Positions 7,442-15,304 of a DNA stretch of 64,000 bases are shown here, one piece after another. A model generated the notes under the pieces. It saw only the letters and a program-made list of their open reading frames with translations, was not told where the DNA came from and ran no database searches. The stretch's first letter is position 1. The number at the start of each line of letters is the position of its first letter. The position numbers and the translations under genes were made by a program. This DNA is from Rhabdothermincola sediminis (GTDB lineage: Bacteria; Actinomycetota; Acidimicrobiia; Acidimicrobiales; Acidimicrobilacustridaceae): assembly GCF_014805525.1 (NCBI RefSeq), contig NZ_JACFSZ010000010.1:79648-143647 (forward strand), in the 5' to 3' direction.

Positions 7442-9220
7442 CTACAGGTACTGGCCGGTCGCTACCCGTTCGATGGCCCGCCCGCCCTCTGCCGCCTCGT
7501 CGTCATGGCGCTTGATGAGCGTGCGCACGTAGATGATGCGCTCGCCTTTCTTCCCCGAAATCTTGGCCCAATCGTCGGGGTTGGTCGTGTTCGGCAGGTC
7601 TTCGTGCTCCTTGTACTCCTGGTGGATGGACTCGATCAGGTCCGACACCCGGATGCCCTTGGTCTGCTGGGTGATGTACCGCTTGATCGCCAGCTTCTTC
7701 GCTCGGCGCACGATGTTCTCGATCATGGCGCCGGAGGAGAAGTCCTTGAAGTACATCACCTCCTTGTCGCCGTTCTGGTAGGTGACCTCGAGGAACTGGT
7801 TCTGCTCGCTGGTCTGGTACATCTCCCCGACGGTCTGCTCGATCATCGCCTGTACGGCCTTGGCGGGATCCCCCCCACCGAGGCGCGCCACCTCGGCGGG
7901 ATCGAGTGGGAGGTCCGGCGTCAGGTAGCGGGCGAAGATCTGCATGGCGGCGGACTCGTCAGGTCGCTCGATCTTGATCTTCACGTCGAGCCGTCCCGGC
8001 CGCAGGATCGCGGGGTCGATGAGGTCCTCCCGGTTGGAGGCGCCGATCACGATCACGTTCTTCAGTGCCTCGACCCCGTCGATCTCCGCCAGGAGCTGCG
8101 GGACGATCGTCGATTCCATGTCGGAGCTGATGCCGGTGCCACGGGTGCGGAACAGGGAGTCCATCTCGTCGAAGAACACGATGACCGGCCAGCCTTCCTC
8201 GCTCTTCTCCCTGGCCCGCTGGAACACCAGGCGGATCTGGCGCTCCGTCTCGCCCACGTACTTGTTGAGCAGCTCCGGGCCTTTGATGTTGAGGAAGTAG
8301 CTGCGGGCCTCCTTGTCGCCACTGCGCTCGGCCACCTTCTTGGCGAGGGAGTTCGCCACCGCCTTGGCGATGAGGGTCTTGCCGCAGCCTGGCGGGCCGT
8401 AGAGCAGGATGCCCTTGGGGGCAGGGAGCTTGTGCTCCGCGAACAGCTCCTGGTGGAGGAAGGGCAGCTCGACCGCGTCGGTGATCTGCTCGATCTGGCT
8501 GTCGAGCCCGCCGACGTCGTCGTAGGTGATGTCCGGCACCTCCTCCAGGACGAGCTCCTCCACCTCCGGTCGGGGGAGCCGCTCCAGGAGGAGGTTGCTG
8601 CGCCCGTCGAGCATGACCGAGTCACCGGCTCGCAGCTTGCTGCCGACCAGGTGCTCGGCCAGCTCCACCACGCGCTCCTCGTCGGCCCGGCCGACGATCA
8701 TCGCCCGCCGACCGTCGTCGAGCAGCTCCTTGAAGGTCACGACCTCGCCGGTGATCTCCGGGCCGCGGGCCATGACCACGTTGAGGGATTCGTTGAGGAC
8801 CACCTCCGCGCCGCGCACCAGCTCGTCGGGCCCGAGGTCGGGGTGTACCGAGACGCGCATCTTGCGCCCACCACTGAAGACGTCGACGGTGCCGTCGTCG
8901 TTCACCCCGATCAGCGTGCCGTACGCAGCCGGTGGCTGGGTCAGCTTGTCGACCTCGTCCCGGAGCGCGGCGATGTGCTCCCTCGCCTCCCGCAGGGTGT
9001 AGGTGAGCTTCTCGTTCTGCGACACGGCCTGCGCCAGCTGGCCCTTGGTCTCGAGCAGCCGTTCCTCGAGGGTGCGGACGCGCTTGGGGGCGTCCTGCAG
9101 GCGGCGCCGAAGGGAGATCACCTCCTCCTCGAGGGTCTTGGCCTGCTCGCGCAGCTCGGCCATCTCCCGTTCGTAGGCGGCGAGTCGGCGTTCGTATTCG
9201 GCCTCGTTGACGGGACCCAC
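7442..9220 (-). CDS. arc: Proteasome-associated AAA+ ATPase ARC/Mpa
   Basis: A hexameric unfoldase that binds pupylated proteins and feeds them to the 20S core. Order of parts: N-terminal coiled coil (about 5-95) for Pup recognition; tandem OB domain (about 100-225); AAA+ module with Walker A 'GPPGCGKT' (275-282) and Walker B 'VIVFFDEMD' (346-354). The C-terminus ends 'GQYL', matching the HbYX-type tail that docks into the alpha ring. At 592 aa it has normal length. The GTG start directly abuts a 'gaggag' motif, closer than ideal, so the exact start is not certain. It is the first gene of the proteasome operon, with a TAGGGT -10 box at 9244-9249. Confidence 0.95.
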   Translation of the reverse strand: MGPVNEAEYERRLAAYEREMAELREQAKTLEEEVISLRRRLQDAPKRVRTLEERLLETKGQLAQAVSQNEKLTYTLREAREHIAALRDEVDKLTQPPAAYGTLIGVNDDGTVDVFSGGRKMRVSVHPDLGPDELVRGAEVVLNESLNVVMARGPEITGEVVTFKELLDDGRRAMIVGRADEERVVELAEHLVGSKLRAGDSVMLDGRSNLLLERLPRPEVEELVLEEVPDITYDDVGGLDSQIEQITDAVELPFLHQELFAEHKLPAPKGILLYGPPGCGKTLIAKAVANSLAKKVAERSGDKEARSYFLNIKGPELLNKYVGETERQIRLVFQRAREKSEEGWPVIVFFDEMDSLFRTRGTGISSDMESTIVPQLLAEIDGVEALKNVIVIGASNREDLIDPAILRPGRLDVKIKIERPDESAAMQIFARYLTPDLPLDPAEVARLGGGDPAKAVQAMIEQTVGEMYQTSEQNQFLEVTYQNGDKEVMYFKDFSSGAMIENIVRRAKKLAIKRYITQQTKGIRVSDLIESIHQEYKEHEDLPNTTNPDDWAKISGKKGERIIYVRTLIKRHDDEAAEGGRAIERVATGQYL

Positions 9221-9243
9221 CTCCTCGTTCGTGGTCTCTCCGG

Positions 9244-9249
9244 ACCCTA
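9244..9249 (-). promoter_or_regulatory. Putative -10 box of the proteasome operon
   Basis: TAGGGT on the minus strand lies 23 nt before the arc GTG. It would give a short leader that includes the 'gaggag' ribosome site. No convincing -35 is visible. Confidence 0.4.
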
Positions 9250-9392
9250 CACGCGTGCCTCGCGGAATCGGCGGAGTGGAACGGGCGAGATTCGTGGGCC
9301 CCGCCGGACCCCACCTCTGTCGTGGCCGGCTGCCGGGGCCGTGGGCGGCAGGATGATTTCCCCGGAGATCTCGTTTTTATTCTGGAGGCAGG

Positions 9393-9398
9393 TAGAGT
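9393..9398 (+). promoter_or_regulatory. Putative -10 box for the ferredoxin gene
   Basis: TAGAGT follows a T-rich stretch (9374-9378) in an otherwise GC-rich divergent gap. It predicts a leader of about 110 nt to the ATG at 9513, where 'gaaagg' (9494-9499) may be the ribosome site. No good -35 is seen. Confidence 0.3.
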
Positions 9399-9512
9399 GC
9401 TAGAGAACCGCTGGCAGACCGGCACCGGTCAGACGAGCGGGACCGATATCCGCGAGCCGCGCAGCCGGCAGAGCCGACACCACGACACACGTAGAAAGGT
9501 ACGGGCGCAACC

Positions 9513-9749
9513 ATGAAGGTCTGGATCGACCAGGATCTCTGCACCGGCGATGGCCTCTGCGAAGAGATCGCCCCCGACGTGTTCACCCTCCTCGACGACG
9601 GGCTGGCCTACGTCAAGGAAGGCGACAAGGTGTTCAGCGATCCCGGCGGTGCCGAGGGGCTCGCGAACGTCCCTGCGGGCCAGGAGGAGGCGGTCATCGA
9701 GGCTGCCGAGGAGTGCCCCGGCGAATGCATCTTCATCGAGGTGGACTGA
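9513..9749 (+). CDS. Small single-cluster ferredoxin
   Basis: A 78-residue acidic electron carrier. The cluster motif is C10-x2-D13-x2-C16 ('LCTGDGLCEEIAPDVF') with the remote Cys in 'ECPGEC' (C68, C72). The middle ligand position holds Asp, so the cluster is either [3Fe-4S] or an Asp-ligated [4Fe-4S], as known in some archaeal and bacterial ferredoxins. Such ferredoxins often serve cytochrome P450s, but none is in the window. It is transcribed away from the proteasome operon and stands alone, ending at a strong hairpin shared with marP. The partner is unknown. Confidence 0.85.
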   Translation: MKVWIDQDLCTGDGLCEEIAPDVFTLLDDGLAYVKEGDKVFSDPGGAEGLANVPAGQEEAVIEAAEECPGECIFIEVD

Positions 9750-9822
9750 GCCCGAGGCTCGGGTGCTGACGACCGAGCGGCCGCCACCGCTCGCACCGGC
9801 TGCACGGAGCACCGTGTTCGGA

Positions 9823-9843
9823 GGGGGGCCTCAGCGGCCCCCC
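9823..9843. terminator. Bidirectional hairpin terminator between ferredoxin and marP
   Basis: A perfect 8-bp stem, ggggggcc (9823-9830) with ggcccccc (9836-9843), and a 5-nt loop. It sits between two convergent genes. No T-run follows, so factor-independent action is likely but not certain. Confidence 0.6.
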
Positions 9844-9859
9844 GTTCGCGTCCAGCGGG

Positions 9860-11023
9860 TCACAGGCAGGGCCCCGTCCCCACCGGCGCTGCGCCGGTGA
9901 CCTCCCCGAGGAGCGCCTCGAGCTCGCCGGCAGTCAGCGCATAGGCGGTGCTGGCCCGCTCGGTCGACACCGCGAACACCACGCCGACGACCCGGCCGTC
10001 GGACCGCACCACCGGTGCACCCGAGTCGCCCCCCGCGAGCGCGGCGTGCAGCTCGAGCACCTTGCGATCGGCCACGCCCGTGTCGTAGATGTCACGGCCC
10101 GTGGCGTTCAGCTCCCGGGCTACCAGGAACGGAGCGACTCGCAGCGGCCCGCCACCGGGATGGCCGAACACCCCTCCCACCTGCCGCGGCGCCGCCCGAT
10201 CCCGGGGCAGCGGCGGCCGGTCGAGGCGACGCACCGAGAGCAGCGCCAGATCGCGATCGGGGTCGAAGCCCACCACCTCCGCGTCCAGCGAGCGGCCGTC
10301 CTCGCGCACCACCGTCGTCCTGCGGCTCCCCGCCACCACGTGGGCGTTGGTCGCCACCAGTCCCTCCCCGACCACGAAGCCCGTGCCGTTCTGGATCCGA
10401 CGGCAGGCGAGCGCCTCCACCTTCAGCACGGAGCGTTGAACCCGCTCCGCCACCGCCGGGGACATCCCGGTCTCGGATGGCGGCAAGCCCGGATCGCCCG
10501 AGGGATCGAGGGCAGTGAAGACCGTCGGGAAGCGATCCTCGCCCACGATGGACCGCAGCGCGCTGGTGGCGTCCGGGGGTGGCGGCAGGTGGGACTGGAG
10601 CTGCCGAGCCACCCACGACTCGGATGTCTGCCGCTCCAGCCATCCCGGTGCGCTCGCGGCCAACGGGAGCAGAACCCAGGCCAGCACCACGACGCCGAGC
10701 ACGCTGGCCAGCGCCCCCAGCGCGCCGTCGAGGGTCGTGCCCGCCCTCGTCCGCATCGGCGGCCGGACGTAGGCGCCCAGGAGATAGCCGATCGCCTGCC
10801 CGAGGAACATGGTGCTCATGAGCAGGGTCACGGCCACCAGCAGCACGACCGCGTGAGCGGCGTCCTCGACCTGGGCGAGCACCAGCGGCAGCAGCCGGGC
10901 CCCGAGCGCGAGGCCGGCGAGCGCTCCGAGCCACGAGAGCACCCGGGTCACGAAACCGATCCGGTACCCCACCAAGGCCACGATCGTCGCCAGCGCGACG
11001 AACACAGCATCGAGGGCGTTCAC
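9860..11023 (-). CDS. marP: MarP-like membrane serine protease
   Basis: A periplasmic trypsin-like protease anchored by an N-terminal CvpA-like domain of four hydrophobic helices (about residues 5-22, 28-50, 57-84, 100-122). The catalytic triad is visible: H228 in 'VATNAHVVAG', D258 in 'DPDRDLALL' and S334 in 'AGGDSGAPVV'. Mycobacterial MarP has the same architecture and protects against acid and oxidative stress by acting on the cell wall; the same role here is inferred. It follows trmI by 9 nt on the same strand, so it is probably co-transcribed with the tRNA-modification genes. At 387 aa it has family length. Confidence 0.9.
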   Translation of the reverse strand: MNALDAVFVALATIVALVGYRIGFVTRVLSWLGALAGLALGARLLPLVLAQVEDAAHAVVLLVAVTLLMSTMFLGQAIGYLLGAYVRPPMRTRAGTTLDGALGALASVLGVVVLAWVLLPLAASAPGWLERQTSESWVARQLQSHLPPPPDATSALRSIVGEDRFPTVFTALDPSGDPGLPPSETGMSPAVAERVQRSVLKVEALACRRIQNGTGFVVGEGLVATNAHVVAGSRRTTVVREDGRSLDAEVVGFDPDRDLALLSVRRLDRPPLPRDRAAPRQVGGVFGHPGGGPLRVAPFLVARELNATGRDIYDTGVADRKVLELHAALAGGDSGAPVVRSDGRVVGVVFAVSTERASTAYALTAGELEALLGEVTGAAPVGTGPCL

Positions 11024-11032
11024 CCTGGGTCC

Positions 11033-11806
11033 TCAGCCGCCGAGGAGGCGAGCGTGGGTCAGGAACCCGGTGTGGGCGACCATCCGGTGGTCCGGTCGAA
11101 CGGCCTGGCCGTCGACGTGCCAGCTACGGCTCAAGACCTCGACCGTCTCGGCGAGGTCGAAGCGGCTGGCGTCGAGGGCTTCGCGCAGCTGCATCACCTG
11201 CACCACCGACGGGGTGTAGGCGAGCAGCACCCCGCCGGGGTGCAGCGCCAGCTCCGCGTGCTTGACCACCTGCCAGGGCTCGGGGAGGTCGAGGACGATG
11301 CGGTCCAGATCTCGCAGGTCGATCCCCTCGTAGCAGTCGCGGACCTCGACCCGGTACCGCGCCAACGCCTCGTCGCCGAGGAAGGCCGCCACGTTGTTCC
11401 GGGCCCGGGAGGCGAAGTCGTCTCGGATCTCGTAGCCGGTGACCTCGGCCCCGGCACGGAGCAAGGTCATCGACAGCGCGCCCGAGCCCACGCCGGACTC
11501 GAGCACCCGCGCGCCGGGGAAGATGTCCGCCAGCATGAGGATCGGCCCGAGATCCTTTGGATAGATGACCTGCGCACCCCGTGGCATCTTGAGCACGAAA
11601 TCGGCGAGCGTCGGCCGGACCGCCACGTAGGGGCTGCCTTTGGTCGACCGCACCGTTGCTCCCTCGCCCACGCCGATGATCTGGTCGTGCTCCACGTACC
11701 CCGCGTGGGAATGGAACTGGCCACCGGGCCGGAGGTTCACCAGGTAACGGCGCTTCTTCTGGTCGATGAGCAGCGCTCGATCGCCGGCTCGGAACTGCCG
11801 GCTCAC
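11033..11806 (-). CDS. trmI: tRNA (adenine-58-N1)-methyltransferase
   Basis: Methylates N1 of A58 in the tRNA T-loop with S-adenosylmethionine. The GTG start at 11806 overlaps the ttuA stop (GTGA) and gives 257 aa, normal for TrmI. An upstream extension in the same frame is Arg/Gly-rich read-through of ttuA and was not used. Features: N-terminal beta domain ('GGQFHSHAGYVEHDQIIG'), SAM loop 'ESGVGSGALSM' (103-113), acidic 'GYEIRDDFA' and the catalytic-region motif 'LDLPEPW'. In Thermus, m1A58 promotes 2-thiolation at position 54 by TtuA, which is encoded immediately upstream here. Confidence 0.92.
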   Translation of the reverse strand: MSRQFRAGDRALLIDQKKRRYLVNLRPGGQFHSHAGYVEHDQIIGVGEGATVRSTKGSPYVAVRPTLADFVLKMPRGAQVIYPKDLGPILMLADIFPGARVLESGVGSGALSMTLLRAGAEVTGYEIRDDFASRARNNVAAFLGDEALARYRVEVRDCYEGIDLRDLDRIVLDLPEPWQVVKHAELALHPGGVLLAYTPSVVQVMQLREALDASRFDLAETVEVLSRSWHVDGQAVRPDHRMVAHTGFLTHARLLGG

Positions 11807-12765
11807 GACGGGCGCACTCCGCTGCCGGCGCTCAGCTCGACGGGCACGGAGCCTCCAGCGCGCTCCCCTGTCACCCGCTCCACGAGGCGGCAGAAGGCGC
11901 ACACCTCGGTGACGGTGGGGGCACCGCAGGCCGAGCAGGGACGGAGAGCGGCCTGGTCCGCCTCGATCCCGGCCCGGAAACGCTCGGAGGCCCGGGCCAG
12001 GAACCCGAAGTAGAAGTCGTGCTTGCTGCCCGGCGACTGCTGCTCGATGGCGTTGAGGGCCTCCTTGTACCCGAGGTGCTTGTTCCCGGCCGACATGGGG
12101 CACTCCTCCACGATGTAGTCGATGCCCCGCAGTACGCAGTAGGCAGCCATCTCACGCTCGGTGAGCCTGACGAGTGGCTTCACCTTGCGGGGGAACCCGT
12201 CTCGCTCCGGGAGCACCGGGAGCTGGCGGGCGAGGTAGTCGACCTGCCAGCGCAGCACGTTGCCGAACAGCACCGCTGCCTCGTCGTCGAGGTTGTGGCC
12301 GGTGGCCACGACGTCGTAGCCACCTTCGACCGCGACTCGGTCGAAGACGTGCCGCTTGGCCAACCCGCAGGCGGAGCACGGCACCCGCCGGGCGGCGCGC
12401 GAGCCGGTGGGGATGTCGAAGCCGTACCGCTCCCGCAGGTCGACCTCGATCAGCCGCAGGTCGCGGCTCGCCGCGAACCGCCGGGCGTGGTCACCGGAGG
12501 TGTCGCTGTAGTCGCCGATACCCAGCCCGAGGTAGAGGCCGTCGGCCTCGTAACCCAGGGAGCTGAGCAGGTCCCACGCGGCCAGGGAGTCCTTCCCTCC
12601 GGAGACGGCGACGAGCACCCGCTCACCAGGCCCGATCATCGAGAACTCCTCGATCGCCTTGGTCACCTGGTCCCGGCACAAGCGCAGGAAGTGCTCGCCG
12701 CAGAACCCGGCGTTGTGCCTGCGGATGTCGATGACCGCCGGCTGGCGGCACACCCGGCACTTCAT
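11803..12765 (-). CDS. ttuA: tRNA 2-thiouridine (s2T54) synthetase TtuA-like
   Basis: A PP-loop ATPase of the TtcA/TtuA/Ncs6 family that adenylates U/T54 in the T-loop and transfers sulfur. N-terminal zinc ligands are C3, C6, C22 and H25. The PP-loop is 'SGGKDS' (55-60). Cluster cysteines are C130 and C133 ('PCSACGLAKR') and C222 ('EECPMS'), the same spacing I recall for Thermus TtuA's [4Fe-4S] ligands. 'ATGHNLDDEA' is conserved, and a C-terminal zinc ribbon has C277, C280, C289 and C292. It overlaps the sulfur-carrier gene by 1 nt (TGATG) and trmI by 4 nt. The fit to TtuA is better than to TtcA, and the neighbours agree. Confidence 0.9.
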   Translation of the reverse strand: MKCRVCRQPAVIDIRRHNAGFCGEHFLRLCRDQVTKAIEEFSMIGPGERVLVAVSGGKDSLAAWDLLSSLGYEADGLYLGLGIGDYSDTSGDHARRFAASRDLRLIEVDLRERYGFDIPTGSRAARRVPCSACGLAKRHVFDRVAVEGGYDVVATGHNLDDEAAVLFGNVLRWQVDYLARQLPVLPERDGFPRKVKPLVRLTEREMAAYCVLRGIDYIVEECPMSAGNKHLGYKEALNAIEQQSPGSKHDFYFGFLARASERFRAGIEADQAALRPCSACGAPTVTEVCAFCRLVERVTGERAGGSVPVELSAGSGVRPS

Positions 12766-12974
12766 CAGAACGCCCCGCCAGAGATCACGGGCCGGATCTC
12801 GATCACGTCATCGTCCTGCAGCACGACGTCGCTCGTGACCAGCGTGTCCCCGCGGATCACGAGGACGGACTCCCGGTTGATGTCGAGCCGGGCCAAGAGG
12901 TGCTGGACGCTCAGGGGTCCAGCGACGTCGAGCTCTCGATCGGGATTGCGGAGGCGAACCTTCACGGTGCCCAT
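12765..12974 (-). CDS. ttuB: Ubiquitin-like sulfur carrier (TtuB/MoaD/ThiS family)
   Basis: A 69-residue beta-grasp protein that, as a C-terminal thiocarboxylate, donates sulfur to TtuA. Conserved blocks are 'LSVQHLLARLDIN', 'VLVIRGDTLVTSD' and 'DDDVIEIRPVISGG'. The sequence does not stop at Gly-Gly: Ala-Phe follow, so the carrier would need removal of two residues before adenylation by an E1-like enzyme. The stop codon overlaps the ttuA start (TGATG). No E1 (TtuC/MoeB) or JAMM protease lies in the window. ThiS or MoaD function is possible, but coupling to ttuA favours tRNA thiolation. Confidence 0.85.
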   Translation of the reverse strand: MGTVKVRLRNPDRELDVAGPLSVQHLLARLDINRESVLVIRGDTLVTSDVVLQDDDVIEIRPVISGGAF

Positions 12975-13043
12975 GATGGCCCGACCTGGCCCCGATGCCG
13001 AAGCGGACCGTCCACCGCGCCGTCGCCGGATCCGAGCGGGCGC

Positions 13044-13280
13044 TCAGCGTGCACCGCGAGCACGACCCCTCCTGGCCGAGGGCGCACGTGCCGTGATCAC
13101 GAGCTGCTCGCCCGGCTCCAGGACCTCCCGGAAGACGACCTCCTCCTCACGCCGGACCGCCCAGCGCAAGGCTCGAGCGCCCCAGGCGAGGCCCCCCACG
13201 ACGAGCCACAGCCGGTTCCCTCCGATGAGGCCTCGGGTGATGCCTTCGGTGCGCGCTCGGCGGAGCAGGCCCGCCAGCAT
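13044..13280 (-). CDS. Small basic protein of unknown function
   Basis: 78 residues, not recognised. It starts 'LAGLLRRARTEG' and has one hydrophobic stretch with a Gly/Trp-rich centre ('RLWLVVGGLAWGARALRW'). A beta-rich 'EVVFREVLEPGEQLVITARA' follows, then an Arg-rich tail. The ATG overlaps the stop of the preceding gene by 1 nt (TGATG), so it is the third member of a tightly coupled three-gene unit. A membrane-associated role is inferred from the hydrophobic stretch and the neighbours. Confidence 0.6.
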   Translation of the reverse strand: MLAGLLRRARTEGITRGLIGGNRLWLVVGGLAWGARALRWAVRREEEVVFREVLEPGEQLVITARAPSARRGRARGAR

Positions 13281-13492
13281 CAGACCCTCCGGATCTCGAC
13301 GATCGTGCGCACCTTCCGGCCTCGCCGGCGACCGAGCAGGAACGCCACGGCCACCACGGTGACCACGACCGCCACAGCGACCAGGCCGGCGTAGTTGCGG
13401 GCCTCGTCCTCGATCAGCTCCACCTCGCCTTGGATCTCCCTGAACTTCGCTTCGATGTCGTCGCGGGTGATCCGCTGGGCCGGGTTGCTCAT
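13280..13492 (-). CDS. Small single-helix membrane protein
   Basis: 70 residues. An amphipathic, acidic N-terminal half ('SNPAQRITRDDIEAKFREI') is followed by one membrane helix ('VAVAVVVTVVAVAFLLG') and a basic end ('RRRGRKVRTIVEIRRV'), so the N-terminus would be outside or in a helical assembly at the membrane. No family is recognised. It overlaps its upstream neighbour by 4 nt (ATGA) and its downstream neighbour by 1 nt, so translation is coupled through all three genes. Confidence 0.65.
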   Translation of the reverse strand: MSNPAQRITRDDIEAKFREIQGEVELIEDEARNYAGLVAVAVVVTVVAVAFLLGRRRGRKVRTIVEIRRV

Positions 13493-13875
13493 CGTGGTCC
13501 CTCCCGGGTGCTGCGCTGGGCGTGCGGCCCGCGGGTGATGCGGCTGGCGGCGAGGACCGCGAGCAGCAGGAGGGCCACCGCGACGATCGCGTAGGGCACG
13601 GCCGACCAGGCACCGTCGAAGGTGTCGCCGGTCTCGGTCTGCAGGGCCCGCAAGGCAGCCAGGGCGAGGAAGAACGTGCCCAGCGAGAGCAGTAGCGCCC
13701 CTGACAGCCCGAACGCCAGGTACCGGCCGAGGTCGCGAAGCGGGTCGACCGTCTCCTGCTTCGCGTAGCCCTTGAGGAGCTCCCACAGCTCCTGGGCGAT
13801 GTCGGCTACGGGCTTCTGCTTGGTCACAGCGGTCCTTCGTCGATCCTCGGCCTCGGTACGGGCTGGACGGGCCAC
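13489..13875 (-). CDS. Phage-holin-superfamily-like membrane protein
   Basis: Up to 128 residues. A cytoplasmic helical segment ('DIAQELWELLKGYAKQETVD') precedes two membrane helices ('LAFGLSGALLLSLGTFFLAL' and 'YAIVAVALLLLAVLAAS'), the layout of actinobacterial putative 'phage holin superfamily' proteins. There is no sign of a prophage nearby, so the name is structural only. Two starts are possible: GTG 13875, just after a TAACGT box (13891-13896), or GTG 13828 ('TKQKPVADIAQE'), which removes a basic leader. First gene of the three-gene unit. Confidence 0.65.
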   Translation of the reverse strand: MARPARTEAEDRRRTAVTKQKPVADIAQELWELLKGYAKQETVDPLRDLGRYLAFGLSGALLLSLGTFFLALAALRALQTETGDTFDGAWSAVPYAIVAVALLLLAVLAASRITRGPHAQRSTREGPR

Positions 13876-13966
13876 CCGCCTGCGCAGGGCACGTTACCCA
13901 GGCCGGGTCCCCGCAGCACGAACCGTCCGGCGCCGCGGCCGCCGGTCTGGCGCGAGCCGGTTTCTC

Positions 13967-13972
13967 TAGGCT
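13967..13972 (+). promoter_or_regulatory. Putative leaderless -10 box
   Basis: TAGGCT ends 6 nt before the ATG at 13979. A transcript starting at or very near the ATG is predicted. Confidence 0.45.
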
Positions 13973-13978
13973 GTCGCC

Positions 13979-15301
13979 ATGCAGTGTTGGCGGTGCCGTT
14001 CCGAGGTCGACGACGGCGAAGAGGTGTGCCCGACCTGTGGGTGGCAATTCGCCCCCGCCCCGCCCGCTGACCGGGCCGCGACGGCATCCTCGACCCCTCC
14101 CGCCCAGCCCCCGGTTCCCCCGAGCGAGCCACCCGCTCCTGTTGCGCCCAGGGAGGTCGCGGCCCCTGTCGCGGCGTCAGGTGTCCCGGGCGAGCGAAGC
14201 CCCCAGCCGTCCCCCGAGCCGCACCCGCCGCGAACACCAGGTGGGCCCACCCCCAGATCCGGCCCGAACTGGCTGCTCATCGGCGGCATCGTGATCCTTC
14301 TCGCAGCCCTGGCGGCGGGCATCGCGATGGTGGCGGGGGGCGGCAACGGCGGCGATGACGCCGACCTCGCAGCCGAGGGCACGACCACCACCGCAGCAGT
14401 CACGTCCTTCCCGCCCCCGCCGGCGATCGAGGTCCCCCCGGGCGGCTTCAGCGCCGAGCAGATCGCCGTTCACTTCGGGGATGCCGTGTGGCGGGTGGAG
14501 GCCTCAGGTTGCGGGGTGGAGACCAGCGGGAGCGGGTTCGCGATCAGCCCGCGCCACGTGGTCACGAACTGGCACGTGGTGGTCGGTGACACGGAGCCGG
14601 AGCTGGTCTCCCGCAACGGCGAGCGCATCCCGGGCCACGTCGTGGGCATGAGCAAGAGCCCTGACGTGGCGCTGATCGTGGTCGACCAGCCGCTGAGCTC
14701 GTATCTCGCGTGGGCGGACACCGCGACCCTCGTCGAGGGTCAGCCGCTCGTCGCGCTCGGCTATCCCCGCCCCCTGCGCACCTTCACGGTCACCGAGCTG
14801 AGCATCATGAGCTTCGACCGGAGCGGGGAGCGCCGCATAGGCATGTCGGTCGACGGTCGCATCGACCGTGGCAACAGCGGAGGGCCGTCGTTGACCACCG
14901 ACGGCAAGGTGGCGGGTATCAACACCGCGGTGAACATCAACCAGGGCGCTGCCCTCGGCGCGCTCAGCGGAGGAGGGTTCCAGGTGGTGCCCTACCTGGA
15001 GACCTACGAGGGGGTCAAGGCGTCGCTCGACTCGTTCCTGGCGGACACCTCCCGCAAGACCGTGCCCCCCGACTGTGCGAAGCTCGATCCACGCAAGGCC
15101 AAGTCCTACGGCGACAACGCTCAGCTCGACGAGCAGTGGGAGCTGTGCGATGCCGGTAACTCGTACGCCTGTGACCTGCTCGTGCAGGAATCGGCGCCCG
15201 ACTCGGACTACTACCAGTTCGGGGTGACCTGCGGAGCCCGCATGCCGGTGGCGGGGTACTGCCTGGCCCGGTGGGGGCCGCAGCTTCCGCCCAGGGGTTG
15301 A
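13979..15301 (+). CDS. Membrane-anchored trypsin-like protease with N-terminal zinc ribbon
   Basis: 440 residues. A zinc ribbon (C3, C6, C17, C20) is followed by a Pro-rich linker (about 25-95), one membrane helix (98-119), a Thr/Pro linker and an HtrA-like trypsin domain. The triad is H199 ('VVTNWHVVVG'), D229 ('SPDVALIVVD') and S300 ('DRGNSGGPSL'). The C-terminal ~80 residues hold four or more Cys in a small separate domain. The topology places the zinc ribbon in the cytoplasm and the protease outside, so the protein could link an internal signal to an external cut. No PDZ domain was recognised. Confidence 0.8.
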   Translation: MQCWRCRSEVDDGEEVCPTCGWQFAPAPPADRAATASSTPPAQPPVPPSEPPAPVAPREVAAPVAASGVPGERSPQPSPEPHPPRTPGGPTPRSGPNWLLIGGIVILLAALAAGIAMVAGGGNGGDDADLAAEGTTTTAAVTSFPPPPAIEVPPGGFSAEQIAVHFGDAVWRVEASGCGVETSGSGFAISPRHVVTNWHVVVGDTEPELVSRNGERIPGHVVGMSKSPDVALIVVDQPLSSYLAWADTATLVEGQPLVALGYPRPLRTFTVTELSIMSFDRSGERRIGMSVDGRIDRGNSGGPSLTTDGKVAGINTAVNINQGAALGALSGGGFQVVPYLETYEGVKASLDSFLADTSRKTVPPDCAKLDPRKAKSYGDNAQLDEQWELCDAGNSYACDLLVQESAPDSDYYQFGVTCGARMPVAGYCLARWGPQLPPRG

Positions 15302-15304
15302 GGC

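Noticed and set aside
7505..9403. A plus-strand open frame of about 630 codons over arc.
   Set aside because: Complementary shadow of the ARC ATPase; no protein family pattern.
13489..13875. Holin-like protein as a sign of a prophage.
   Set aside because: No integrase, capsid, lysin or attachment sites nearby; this family name is structural and common in ordinary actinobacterial chromosomes.
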